From Streptomyces spirodelae (GTDB lineage: Bacteria > Actinomycetota > Actinomycetes > Streptomycetales > Streptomycetaceae), in assembly GCF_017676385.1 (NCBI RefSeq), contig NZ_JAFFZN010000005.1, positions 1-64,000 on the forward strand: DNA of 64,000 bases, read 5' to 3'. Shown here in pieces: positions 53,806 through 61,941 of this stretch; position 1 is the stretch's first letter, and the number at the start of each line of letters is the position of its first letter. The notes beneath the pieces were generated by a model. The model made no database searches. It was not told the origin of the DNA and saw only the letters and a program-made list of their open reading frames with translations. A program made the position numbers and the translations under genes.

Positions 53806-55107
53806 ATGTGCCCCACCGAGCCCGATCCTGGCGACATGTCCGCCATCCCCGAGCGTGACAGCCACACAGAGGCCGCACGGCGACGGCGGCTGGACTGGCT
53901 GCGCACGCAGGCGGGAGCGCCGCTGACGCCGGTGCAGTACATGCGGACACGCGCGGAAGACCTGGTCGGCAACGTGGAGAACCTCATCGGGGCGGTGGAG
54001 GTCCCGGTCGGACTGGCCGGGCCGCTGGTCTTCTCGGGGACGCACGTCTCCGGCTGTCTGTATGCCCCGTTGGCCACAACTGAGGGAGCTCTTGTCGCGT
54101 CGGCCTCGCGTGGGGCCACCGCCCTCTCACAGTCCGGTGGTGTGCGTACGCACGCGGTCGCGCAGGTCATGACCCGGGCCCCGGTATTCCAACTCGGCTC
54201 ACTCGACCGGGCCGCCGCGTTCGCGGAGTGGATCAGCGACCGCGTGGCTCAGCTGCGTGCCCAGGCGGCTCAGGTCTCCGGACATGCCGCGCTCGTGAAC
54301 GTCCGTCCGGTCATGACGGGCCGCACCGTGCATGTGGTCTTCTCCTACGAGACCGGCGATGCCGCCGGCCAGAACATGACCTCGGCGTGCACATGGCACG
54401 CCTGTCAGTGGATTCTCACCCGCTTCCCCGCGGAGACCGCGACGGACATCGTCCGGTTCCGGGTCGAGGGGAACCTGAGCGGCGACAAGAAGGTCACGTA
54501 CCACAGCTTCCTCAACGGCCGCGGCACCCGCGTGGTCGCGGAGGCCGAGGTATCAGCCGAAGTCCTCGGTGGCGTACTCAAGACCACCCGGGACAGGCTG
54601 CTGGAGACGCACCGCTTCCAGCGCGGCGGCGCTGTGCACGGCGGGATGGTCGGCAACGACATCTGCATCGCCAATGTCATCGGCGGGATGTTCACGGCCC
54701 TGGGCCAGGACATCGCTTCGGTGCACGAATCCAGCCTGGGCCACTTGGAGTTGGAGCCCGCAGGCGACGGCGTACGGGCGACGATGGTGCTCCCCGCCCT
54801 CATCGTGGGCACGGTCGGCGGCGGTACCCGGCTTCCCGCCCAGCACGCCCTCCTGGACATGCTCGGCTGCGCCGGGCCCGGAGGATCACCCCGTCTCGCC
54901 GAGATCGTCGCCGGGTTCGCGCTGGCGCTCGACCTGTCCACGATGTCCGCCGTCAGCGCCGACGAATTCGTGGCCGCGCATGAACGCCTGGGACGCAATC
55001 GCCCATCGTCAACGGCCCCCGCCCGAACGGAGACTCCCGCGCGCGGTCCAGCCGGACGCCCCGGCACCGCCGCCCCGATGGGGCCTGGGCGGTGCCGGGG
55101 CGGATAG
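53806..55107 (+). CDS. HMG-CoA reductase family enzyme, orphan
   Basis: A 433-residue class I-like HMG-CoA reductase. All catalytic positions are visible: Glu in LATTEGALVAS, Lys in GDKKVTYHSFLNGRG, Asp in TGDAAGQNMTSA and a C-terminal His in VAAHERLGRNRP. GNVENLIGAVEVPVGLAGP and LIVGTVGGGTRLPAQ are family signatures. The reaction would be NADPH-dependent reduction of HMG-CoA to mevalonate. No other mevalonate pathway gene is in the window, and the substrate-facing segment after DKK differs from the usual PAAIN form, so another acyl-CoA substrate is possible. A Pro/Ala/Arg-rich tail of about 45 residues follows the domain. Confidence 0.87.
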   Translation: MCPTEPDPGDMSAIPERDSHTEAARRRRLDWLRTQAGAPLTPVQYMRTRAEDLVGNVENLIGAVEVPVGLAGPLVFSGTHVSGCLYAPLATTEGALVASASRGATALSQSGGVRTHAVAQVMTRAPVFQLGSLDRAAAFAEWISDRVAQLRAQAAQVSGHAALVNVRPVMTGRTVHVVFSYETGDAAGQNMTSACTWHACQWILTRFPAETATDIVRFRVEGNLSGDKKVTYHSFLNGRGTRVVAEAEVSAEVLGGVLKTTRDRLLETHRFQRGGAVHGGMVGNDICIANVIGGMFTALGQDIASVHESSLGHLELEPAGDGVRATMVLPALIVGTVGGGTRLPAQHALLDMLGCAGPGGSPRLAEIVAGFALALDLSTMSAVSADEFVAAHERLGRNRPSSTAPARTETPARGPAGRPGTAAPMGPGRCRGG

Positions 55108-55150
55108 GGCACCGCCGGAGGACCGGGGGCGCCGTTGACTTCCAGCGGAG

Positions 55151-55690
55151 CTACACCTTCTCGGCCGTCCAGAGCTGTTGCGAGAGTCCGTGGCAGGTCC
55201 ACTGGGTCACCTGCGTGCGCGGCCTGCCGTCGAGCGTCTGGTCGGCACACTTGCCGCTGTACTTGTTGACGAGGGTGAACTTGTCACCGTTGCCGACCGG
55301 CACCCGGGCCCAGAGCTGGTCCTCGTAGTTGGAGTTGCAGCCCATCTGCGTCAGGCCATGGCCGTTCTGCACGCTGTGGTAGGCGTTGACCAGGCACCGG
55401 CCGCTGTTGACACTGCGCAGCTGGAACCAGTCGCCCTGGCCGCGGACGATCTGCCAGCGCTGGTTGGCGGCGCCGTGCCGGGGATAGAGGATGATCCGGG
55501 CGCCGTTCGCTTTGGACGCACCCTGGACATCCATGACGAGGCGGGAGTTCTTCGCCGAGTGGATGATCACCGTGTCCTCAGCCGCCGCCCGGTCGTCAGC
55601 GGAGGCACCGGGCACCGACGTGGCCAGTCCCGTCATGGCGAGGCCGAGCAGTGCGGTGGCGCTCAGCAGTACGCGTCGCTTCTTGGGCAC
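55151..55690 (-). CDS. Secreted ricin-type beta-trefoil lectin
   Basis: A 179-residue exported protein. A signal peptide (KKRRVLLSATALLGLAMTGLA, cut near PGASAD) is followed by a single beta-trefoil domain of about 135 residues with three QxW-type repeats: ANQRWQIVRG, YEDQLWARV and SQQLWTAEKV at the end. Family members bind galactosides or other glycans, usually attached to a hydrolase; here the lectin stands alone. GTG 55690 has AAAGG upstream. It converges on the HMG-CoA reductase gene. Confidence 0.87.
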   Translation of the reverse strand: MPKKRRVLLSATALLGLAMTGLATSVPGASADDRAAAEDTVIIHSAKNSRLVMDVQGASKANGARIILYPRHGAANQRWQIVRGQGDWFQLRSVNSGRCLVNAYHSVQNGHGLTQMGCNSNYEDQLWARVPVGNGDKFTLVNKYSGKCADQTLDGRPRTQVTQWTCHGLSQQLWTAEKV

Positions 55691-55873
55691 TTCACCAACC
55701 CTTTCAGGTGGGGCCAGAGCTTCCGTCTGGCCGAGACACCTGCATAACTGGCCCGTGTTTACACCATTTAGCCTTCTTCTCCGCTGAACTGACCGTAAGA
55801 GTGATTTGGTTGCTCGAACGTCCCTCGCGAGCGGGCACGCTCCCCGCGCGCCGTCGCACGCGTCGTCATCGAG

Positions 55874-55908
55874 CCGCCGCGCCGTCATGACGCAAGACGG
55901 CGCGGCGG
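55874..55908. terminator. Terminator hairpin after the nucleobase permease
   Basis: CCGCCGCGCCGTC pairs perfectly with GACGGCGCGGCGG around a 9-nt loop, about 20 bp past the permease stop. The remaining 55691-55873 segment shows only the lectin promoter region, relatively AT-rich near 55740-55780. Confidence 0.8.
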
Positions 55909-55929
55909 TGAAGCGGTGGGGAGCTGCCC

Positions 55930-57399
55930 TCAGGCCGGGGTGGTCTCACGAGGGTGGGGGATGCCTTCACCCGGTTCCATCGGATGGGCCACCACTTCCT
56001 CGTCGCGGCGGGAGCGGCCGAGGTGGTTGAAGACCAGGTTGAGGACGACGGCGGTGAGACACCCGGTGGAGATCCCGGAGTCGAGGATGATCTTCGCGCT
56101 CTCGGGGAACGCGTGGTAGAAGTCCGGCGCCGCGATGGGGATGATGCCGACGGCCAGCGCCGTGCCGACGATGAGTACGTTGTTGTCCTTGCCGAGGTCC
56201 GCCTTGAGCAGGGTCTGGATGCCGCTCGCGGCGACGGAGCCGAACAGCACCACTCCGGCCCCGCCGAGGACGGGCTGCGGTACGGCCGCCACCAGGCCGG
56301 CCGCGAGCGGGCACAGGCCCATGAGGACGAGGATGCCGCCTCCGGTGGCGACCACGAACCGGCTGCGGATGCGCGTCATCGCCACCAGGCCGATGTTCTG
56401 CGCGAACGCACTGCACATGAAGCCGTTGAAGAAGGGGCTGACGAAGGAGCCGAGCGTATCGGCGCGCAGCCCGGCCGCGATGGTCTTCTCGTCGGAGGGG
56501 CGCTCCACGACCTCGCCCAGCGCCAGCATGTCGGCGGTGGACTCGGTCATCGAGACCAGCATCACCACGCACATGGAGACGATCGCGGCAAGGGCGAACT
56601 GCGGGGCGCCGAAGTGGAAGGGCGTGGGGAAGCCGATGATGTCGGCTTCCTTGATCGCGGTGAAGTCGGTGATGCCGACGGGTATCGCTATCAGGGTGCC
56701 GACGACCAGCCCGATCAGCACGGCTATCTGCTTGAGGAACCCGCTGGTGAACCGGCGCAGCAGCAGCACGATCAGCAAGGTGGCGCCGGCCATCCCGATG
56801 TTGGAGAAGTCGCCGTAGTGCGGGTCCTCGGCGTTGCCGCCCTGCGCCCAGTTGAAGGCGACGGGCATCAGCGAGACGCCTATGAGGGTGATGACGCTGC
56901 CGGTGACGACCGGCGGGAAGAACCGGACGAGCTTGCTGAAGAACGGGGCGATGAGGAAGCCGAGCGCGGCGGCGACCATCGTGGCGCCGAAGATGACGGG
57001 CAGCGCGTCGGCGGGTCCCTCGGCCTTGTTGATGGCCAGCATGGGCGCGACGGTGGCGAAGGTGACCCCGTTGACGAACGGCAGCCGGGCGCCGACCTTC
57101 CAGACGCCCAGGGTCTGCAGCAGGGTGGCGATACCGGCCATGAAGAGGCTGGCACCGGTCAGGAACGTCAGTTCGGTCGGCGAGAGGCCCACCGCTGCGC
57201 CGATGACGAGCGGCGGCGCGACCACCCCCGCGTACATCGCGGCGACGTGCTGGAGGCCGGTGGTGAACAGTTTCAGCGGTGGCATGCCCTGGTCGACCGG
57301 GTGCTTGGGCTGCGCGGTCTCGCGCAGCCCCCGGCCCCGATCGCCCCCACTGCCGTCTGCCGTCTTTCCTTGCTTGGTGAACCTGGGCGTCTTGGCCAC
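55930..57399 (-). CDS. NCS2-family purine (uric acid/xanthine) permease
   Basis: A 489-residue membrane symporter with about 14 helices. It shows the NCS2 signature QNIGLVAMTRIRSRFVVATGGGILVLMGL, the substrate-binding TM8 motif TESTADMLALGEV with the conserved Glu, and LPFVNGVTFATVAPM. The sequence resembles urate/xanthine transporters (UacT/PucJ type) more than uracil ones. GTG 57399 with AGGAGG 5 nt upstream is chosen. It lies downstream of the 8-oxoguanine deaminase gene on the same strand, about 246 bp apart, and would feed substrate to the urate pathway. Confidence 0.88.
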   Translation of the reverse strand: MAKTPRFTKQGKTADGSGGDRGRGLRETAQPKHPVDQGMPPLKLFTTGLQHVAAMYAGVVAPPLVIGAAVGLSPTELTFLTGASLFMAGIATLLQTLGVWKVGARLPFVNGVTFATVAPMLAINKAEGPADALPVIFGATMVAAALGFLIAPFFSKLVRFFPPVVTGSVITLIGVSLMPVAFNWAQGGNAEDPHYGDFSNIGMAGATLLIVLLLRRFTSGFLKQIAVLIGLVVGTLIAIPVGITDFTAIKEADIIGFPTPFHFGAPQFALAAIVSMCVVMLVSMTESTADMLALGEVVERPSDEKTIAAGLRADTLGSFVSPFFNGFMCSAFAQNIGLVAMTRIRSRFVVATGGGILVLMGLCPLAAGLVAAVPQPVLGGAGVVLFGSVAASGIQTLLKADLGKDNNVLIVGTALAVGIIPIAAPDFYHAFPESAKIILDSGISTGCLTAVVLNLVFNHLGRSRRDEEVVAHPMEPGEGIPHPRETTPA

Positions 57400-57645
57400 G
57401 GGGTCCTCCTGTCGTTTTCGGCGCCGTGCGGCACACGGTTTCCGGAGGTGGTGCGGTGTGCAAGGTGGTAGTGCTGATGAATTTGTGGTGCGAGTGCGTG
57501 CGCCCATGAATGTCCGGAACATGACAGGAGTCCGGATGGGGGTGGGGCGAACCGGCCGGGAGCCGTCCCTCCCGGCCGGTGTCCAAGGGGCCGGCCGAAG
57601 CCGCGCCGCGCTGCGCGGCGGCGCCTCAGCCGACGGTGCCGGCGG

Positions 57646-59040
57646 TCAGCCCGCGTCTGCCGCGATCCGGGCGAGACGGCGTGCCTCGTCCCGTGCGTCG
57701 CGGGCGATCTCGTCCTCGTCCGCCCGCAGCAGATGACCGTCCTCGACGATCGGCCTGCCGCCCACCAGGGAGAGGGTGACCGGCGCTGCGGCGCCCAGGA
57801 CCAGCGCGGCGACCGGGTCGGCGATGGAGGAGTGTCCGATGCCGTCCAGCTTCCACAGCACGACGTCGGCGAGCTTCCCGGCCTCCAGCGAGCCCGTCTC
57901 CTGGGCGCGGCCCAGCACCTGGGCACCGCCGTAGGTGCCGAGGCGCAGGGCCTGGCGCACGGTCAGCGCGTCCTCCCTGTGCGGGCCGAGGCGATTGACG
58001 AGCAGCGCGTTCCGCAGTTCGGTGTGCAGCTCACCCGACTCGTTGGACGCCGTGCCGTCCACGCCGAGGCCGACAGGTACGCCCGCCGCGAGCATGTCGG
58101 GTACCCGGGCGATGCCCGCGGCGAGCCTGGCGTTGGACGAGGGGCAGTGCGCAGCGCCCGTCCTGGTGCGGGCGAAGGCGGCGATGTCCTCGTCGGTCAT
58201 ATGGACGCAGTGCGCCATCCACACGTCCTCGCCGAGCCAGCCGACGGACTCGAAGTAGTCGGTCGGGCCCATGCCGAACAGCTCGTGGCAGAACTTCTCC
58301 TCCTCCGTCGTCTCCGAGCCGTGCGTGTGCAGCCGCACGCCCTTGCGACGGGCCAACTCGGCTGCCTCGCGCATCAGTTCGGTCGATACGGAGAACGGCG
58401 AACAGGGTGCGGCGGCGATGTGCAGCATCGAACCGAACGAGGCGTCGTGGTAGGTGTCGATGGCCCGCTCGGTCTCGGTGAGGGCGCCGTCGAGAGTCTC
58501 GACGGCGAAGTCCGGCGGGAGGCCGCCGTCCGACTCCCCGCGGTCCATGGAGCCCCGCGCCGCGGTGAACCGGACCCCCAGCTCGGCTGCGGCGCGGATC
58601 TCGGCGCCGAGCAGGTCGCCGGCCCCGCGCGGGAAGACGTAGTGGTGGTCCATCGCGGTGGTCACACCGCCCCGGGCCATCATCCCGAGGGAGCCCCGGG
58701 CCGCCGCGTAGACCATCTCCTCGTCGATCCGCGCCCAGGTCGGGTAGAGGGCGACGAGCCAGTTGAAGAGGTTGGCGTCCTGGGCCAGGCCGCGGGTGAT
58801 CCACTGGTAGAAGTGGTGGTGGGTGTTGATCAGGCCCGGGGTCAGCAGGTGGCCCGTGCCGTCGATACGGCGCGTGACGTTCCCCAGGCCCTCGGGCGCG
58901 GCACCAGGACCGAGGGACTCGATCCGGTTGCCGTTGATGACCAGGTGGCCGGTCGCGTACTCGGTGTCCTGAGCGTCGACGGTCGCGATGGCGCACTTCT
59001 CGATGACGATGCGGCCTGTGGTCTGTTCCGGGTAGGCCAT
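57646..59040 (-). CDS. 8-Oxoguanine deaminase (amidohydrolase)
   Basis: A 464-residue Zn-dependent aminohydrolase. LINTHHHFYQWITRGL is the HxH metal motif; GGVTTAMDHHYVFPRGAG and FTAARGSMDRGESDGGLPPD match the 8-oxoguanine deaminase group, with VRLHTHGSETTEEE, MAHCVHMTDEDI and LGVDGTASNES supplying further ligands. The reaction converts 8-oxoguanine to urate and ammonia, so it opens a direct entry to the neighbouring uricase. A guanine or isoguanine deaminase activity cannot be excluded. Start at ATG 59040, 14 codons after an upstream alternative. Confidence 0.87.
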   Translation of the reverse strand: MAYPEQTTGRIVIEKCAIATVDAQDTEYATGHLVINGNRIESLGPGAAPEGLGNVTRRIDGTGHLLTPGLINTHHHFYQWITRGLAQDANLFNWLVALYPTWARIDEEMVYAAARGSLGMMARGGVTTAMDHHYVFPRGAGDLLGAEIRAAAELGVRFTAARGSMDRGESDGGLPPDFAVETLDGALTETERAIDTYHDASFGSMLHIAAAPCSPFSVSTELMREAAELARRKGVRLHTHGSETTEEEKFCHELFGMGPTDYFESVGWLGEDVWMAHCVHMTDEDIAAFARTRTGAAHCPSSNARLAAGIARVPDMLAAGVPVGLGVDGTASNESGELHTELRNALLVNRLGPHREDALTVRQALRLGTYGGAQVLGRAQETGSLEAGKLADVVLWKLDGIGHSSIADPVAALVLGAAAPVTLSLVGGRPIVEDGHLLRADEDEIARDARDEARRLARIAADAG

Positions 59041-59066
59041 GGGGTGTCCTCGCTTGGGGGTGTGCC

Positions 59067-59118
59067 CCTCCCCCGCCCCCACCGGGCCCAAAGCTGCCCC
59101 GGTGGGGGTGGGGTGAGG
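59067..59118. terminator. Hairpin between uricase and 8-oxoguanine deaminase genes
   Basis: A C-rich arm (CCCCTCCCCCGCCCCCACCG) pairs with a G-rich arm (CGGTGGGGGTGGGGTGAGG) across a 15-nt loop. It lies 10 bp past the uricase stop and would partially or fully end the urate operon transcript. Confidence 0.65.
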
Positions 59119-59128
59119 AGAGAGGGAA

Positions 59129-60064
59129 CTACAGGTTCGTCATGTCCACGGGTATGCGAGGGGTCGCCCCATCGCGCAGGACGGTGGCCTCGATGAGGCC
59201 GTACGGCCGGTCCGCCGCGTAGTAGACGGCACCGTCGGCTGCCTCGTTCTTGATGTCGAACGGCGACAGGTCGACCTTGAAGTGGTGCTTGTTCGGCATC
59301 GAGAACCGGATCTCGTCGATCTCGGGCCGGCTGTTGATGACGCGCGAACCCATCTGGTACAGCGTCTGCTGGAGCGAGAGCGAGTACGTCTCGGCGAAGG
59401 CTTGCAGCATGTGCTTCTTCGTCTGGGCGTAGGACTTGTCCCAGTTGGGCGTCCGTTCCCCCTCCGCACCGGTCCAGTTGTGCCGCCACACGGAGGCGAC
59501 CTCGGTGGCGAGGATGCGGTCGTAGTCCTCCTTGAGGGTGGTGTAGCGGTCCTTGATGTAGCCCCAGAACTCCGAGTTCGTGGAGTTGAGGACCGTCAGC
59601 CCCTTGAGTCCGGACAGCACCTCGACGCTCTCACCGTCGAAGGTGATCTGCGCGGTGCGTATCTCCTGGCCCTTGCGCACGAAGGAGTGCTTGACCTCAT
59701 CGGCGCCGATGAACTTGGAGTTGGCGTCGGAGGTCTCGATGCGCTCCCAGTCGTACTCCTCGATGCGGATGCGCGCCTTGTGGATCGGCTCGGTGTTCTC
59801 CACGAAGTGCCGGGCGAGCAGGACACCGAACGCCTCGGCCGACTCGATGCCGTGTTCCTTGGCGAAGGCGAAGACGGTGTTCTTGGTGGTGTCGGTCGGC
59901 AGCACATGGGCGTTGGAGCCGGAGTAGTGGACGTCGTCCAGGTCGCCGCTGAGGGCGACGGAGACGTTCAGATCCTTGATGTGGTGGGTGTCGCCGTCCC
60001 GCGTGATCTTGACGACGCGGTTCTCTGCCTTGCCGTACTGGTTCTGGCCGAGAATCGTGGGCAT
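59129..60064 (-). CDS. uox: Uricase (urate oxidase)
   Basis: A 311-residue cofactor-free oxidase converting urate to 5-hydroxyisourate. Two tunnelling-fold halves are present. Landmarks are QNQYGKAENRVVKITR with the catalytic Lys region, VLPTDTTKNTVFAFAKEHG (Thr of the active site), HSFVRKGQE, VLNSTNSEFWGYIKDRYTTL (Asn/Gln region) and FSMPNKHHFKVDL (His). Length is normal. Third gene of the OHCU decarboxylase-hydroxyisourate hydrolase-uricase operon, which lies 4 bp from the hydrolase stop. Confidence 0.95.
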   Translation of the reverse strand: MPTILGQNQYGKAENRVVKITRDGDTHHIKDLNVSVALSGDLDDVHYSGSNAHVLPTDTTKNTVFAFAKEHGIESAEAFGVLLARHFVENTEPIHKARIRIEEYDWERIETSDANSKFIGADEVKHSFVRKGQEIRTAQITFDGESVEVLSGLKGLTVLNSTNSEFWGYIKDRYTTLKEDYDRILATEVASVWRHNWTGAEGERTPNWDKSYAQTKKHMLQAFAETYSLSLQQTLYQMGSRVINSRPEIDEIRFSMPNKHHFKVDLSPFDIKNEAADGAVYYAADRPYGLIEATVLRDGATPRIPVDMTNL

Positions 60065-60068
60065 GGTG

Positions 60069-60494
60069 TCAGCTCCCTCGGTACACGGAGTAGCCGAACG
60101 GGTTGAGCAGCAGCGGCACGTGGTAGTGCTCGCCCGGATTCACCGCGAAGACGATGGTGACCTCGGGAAAGAAGCTGCCTGGTGCGCTGTCCCTTACGCG
60201 GGGGGCGTCCTGCTGTTCCGCGGCTTCGCGCTGGCTGCGCGGATTCGAACTGTGCTCTTCCACGAAATACGGCTCGGTCTCGAATTCGAACCGCACGTGG
60301 GTGGCGCCTTCCGGCAGCGCCGGAAAGTCCTTGCAGCGCCCGTCGGCGTCGGTCTTCGACGCCCCGTGCGCGACCCATGCGGCCTGCTCGTCACCCTGGC
60401 GTACGGACAGCCGTACGCCGACCCCGACGGCCGGGCGGCCGCGGCTGGTGTCCAGGATGTGCGTGGACACCGACGTGCTCGTCGCGTCGCTCAT
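60069..60494 (-). CDS. uraH: 5-Hydroxyisourate hydrolase (transthyretin-like) with an insertion
   Basis: A 141-residue transthyretin-related enzyme. It has the N-terminal STHILDTSRGRPAVGVGVRL motif with the catalytic His and the C-terminal HYHVPLLLNPFGYSVYRGS, ending in the diagnostic YRGS. Between PYFVEEHSS and PEVTIVF there are about 25 extra, highly charged residues (NPRSQREAAEQQDAP onward) absent in the usual 110-120-residue proteins. ATG 60494 overlaps the OHCU decarboxylase stop by 4 bp, and it is 4 bp from uricase. Confidence 0.92.
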   Translation of the reverse strand: MSDATSTSVSTHILDTSRGRPAVGVGVRLSVRQGDEQAAWVAHGASKTDADGRCKDFPALPEGATHVRFEFETEPYFVEEHSSNPRSQREAAEQQDAPRVRDSAPGSFFPEVTIVFAVNPGEHYHVPLLLNPFGYSVYRGS

Positions 60495-61006
60495 ACCGTG
60501 GGTCCTTCCTCCGCAAGGCGGGTGAGCCGGAGGCGGTTGATCTTCGCCAGCTCCCGCCGCACGATCTCCCGCTCCTGTTGCGGTGTGTTGTCGATCCGGT
60601 GACGAACGGCGTCCCTCATCTCCTCGGCACTTCTGCCGGTGGCGCAGATGAGAAACACATGCCCGAACTTGTCCTGGTATTCCAGGTTCAGTTCGAGCAT
60701 TTCGGCCTTCAGCACCTCGGAGGCGCCGGCCATGCCCCGCTGCTCGCGGGACGAGGTCGGGTCACCTGGCTTCGGGCGGCCGATGGGTGGGTGCCCGGCC
60801 ATGGCCTCGTCCAGCCCCTCGTCGGTGAGGGCTGCGGTGGCCTCGTCACTCGCGGCGAAGAGGGCATCGGCACTGCCGTAGGGACGCTGGGCGAGCAGCG
60901 CGCTCCCCCAGCCCCGGGCGGCGCACACCTCGTGGAGCGCGGCGCGCGCCTCGGCGTCCGCTGCGGAGTTGAACCAGGTGAGACCTGGCGTCGAGCGCGA
61001 AGTCAC
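60491..61006 (-). CDS. uraD: OHCU decarboxylase
   Basis: A 171-residue 2-oxo-4-hydroxy-4-carboxy-5-ureidoimidazoline decarboxylase, which yields S-allantoin. The catalytic His is in AGHPPIGRP, with SSREQRGMAGA containing the active-site Glu, and YQDKFGHVFLICATGRSAEEM is the conserved C-terminal core. GTG 61006 with GGAGG 5 nt upstream is chosen rather than an upstream ATG, which would extend into the operator region. First gene of the urate operon. Confidence 0.92.
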   Translation of the reverse strand: MTSRSTPGLTWFNSAADAEARAALHEVCAARGWGSALLAQRPYGSADALFAASDEATAALTDEGLDEAMAGHPPIGRPKPGDPTSSREQRGMAGASEVLKAEMLELNLEYQDKFGHVFLICATGRSAEEMRDAVRHRIDNTPQQEREIVRRELAKINRLRLTRLAEEGPTV

Positions 61007-61069
61007 GGGGACCTCCGTGGCCGTGGTGCTGTTCGGGCTGGGAACAGCTAAGTCCTCAGCGCACAGCAC

Positions 61070-61086
61070 GTCAACAGTTTGTTGAA
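61070..61086. promoter_or_regulatory. Candidate AllR operator C, upstream of the urate operon
   Basis: GTCAAC-N5-GTTGAA matches 11 of 12 arm positions of operator A, with identical spacing. It lies 64 bp upstream of the OHCU decarboxylase start. A short TTTCCGGAAA palindrome follows at 61098-61107. Confidence 0.6.
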
Positions 61087-61202
61087 GGTCTTTCGACTTT
61101 CCGGAAAACGAAGCCCGCGATACGGAAGCCCTCCAGAGGCGCCTTCAGGATGCCCCGGAGGCGCCTTCGGGGCCCCCGGACGCGCCCTCGGAGTGCGGGC
61201 GG

Positions 61203-61628
61203 TCAGCTTGTCCGGCCGTTCTCCCTGTTGAGGTAGTTGTAAACCGTGAAGCGGGAGACGCCCAGCGCATTGGCCACGGTCTCGACGCCGTGCCGCACCG
61301 AGAAGGCGCCACGCGTCTCCAGAATCCGCACCACCGACTGCTTCGTCTTGCGGTCGAGCTCTGCGAGCGGCACCCCGTGCCGCCGCTCCAGCTCCGCGAG
61401 GATGTGGTCGAGGGAGTCGGACAGGTGCGGCAGCTGTACGGCCACCACGTCCTCGCCCTCCCAGGCGAGCACCACATCGTCGCCCTGTGCCTCCTGCGGG
61501 GCCACCATCGCGCCGCCCATGGCGTCCACCAGAGGCTTGATCGCGACGACGAACGGATGCCCGGAAGCGGCACCGCCCGCCGTGGGGCCGCCTGCCGTGG
61601 GCCCCGAGGCGTGTTCGTCCTGGCCCAT
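61203..61628 (-). CDS. YheO/DauR-like helix-turn-helix regulator
   Basis: A 141-residue regulator. The N-terminal part (GHPFVVAIKPLVDAMGGAMV, about residues 23-42, then VVLAWEGEDVVAVQLPHLSDSLDHIL) resembles a small PAS-like sensor, and the C-terminus (RILETRGAFSVRHGVETVANALGVSRFTVYNYLN split over about 105-137) is an HTH. It lies upstream of the urate operon on the same strand, 196 bp away. Its ATG shares one base with the stop of the upstream small gene (TGATG). Confidence 0.82.
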   Translation of the reverse strand: MGQDEHASGPTAGGPTAGGAASGHPFVVAIKPLVDAMGGAMVAPQEAQGDDVVLAWEGEDVVAVQLPHLSDSLDHILAELERRHGVPLAELDRKTKQSVVRILETRGAFSVRHGVETVANALGVSRFTVYNYLNRENGRTS

Positions 61629-61882
61629 CAGCCCTCGCCCTCCCCGATCACGTTCACCTGGAGGGAGACCCGGGTCGCCCCGGCCTCCAGCGAGCTGCGC
61701 AGCAGCGTCGCCACGGCGTCCAGCACCTCGTCGGCCGAGCCCTCGGCGGTGTTGCCGAACGGGCCGACATCCACGGCATCCAGTGCCGCCGACTGGACGA
61801 CCTCCCGGGCCACGACCGCGTGCCTGGGGGCCTCGTCCAGATCGAAGGGCTCCGTCGTGAACTCCACTCGCAATCGCCTCAT
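61628..61882 (-). CDS. Small MTH1187/YkoF-type thiamine-binding-like protein
   Basis: An 84-residue protein with a ferredoxin-like alpha/beta pattern. VEFTTEPFDLDEAPRHA starts the fold, VDVGPFGNTAEGSADEVLDAV is the central loop and ATRVSLQVNVIGEG ends it. The pattern resembles the MTH1187 family, some members of which bind thiamine or its pyrimidine. The stop overlaps the regulator's ATG by one base, so the two are translationally coupled and probably functionally linked. Confidence 0.7.
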   Translation of the reverse strand: MRRLRVEFTTEPFDLDEAPRHAVVAREVVQSAALDAVDVGPFGNTAEGSADEVLDAVATLLRSSLEAGATRVSLQVNVIGEGEG

Positions 61883-61941
61883 GGAGCCACAGTACCGAGA
61901 ACCCCGTCTCCCGCCGCAGGTCAGCGCGGTCGGCTCGGGGG

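Noticed and set aside
55954..57471. A 505-residue plus-strand frame
   Set aside because: Antisense to the NCS2 permease; acidic and low complexity.
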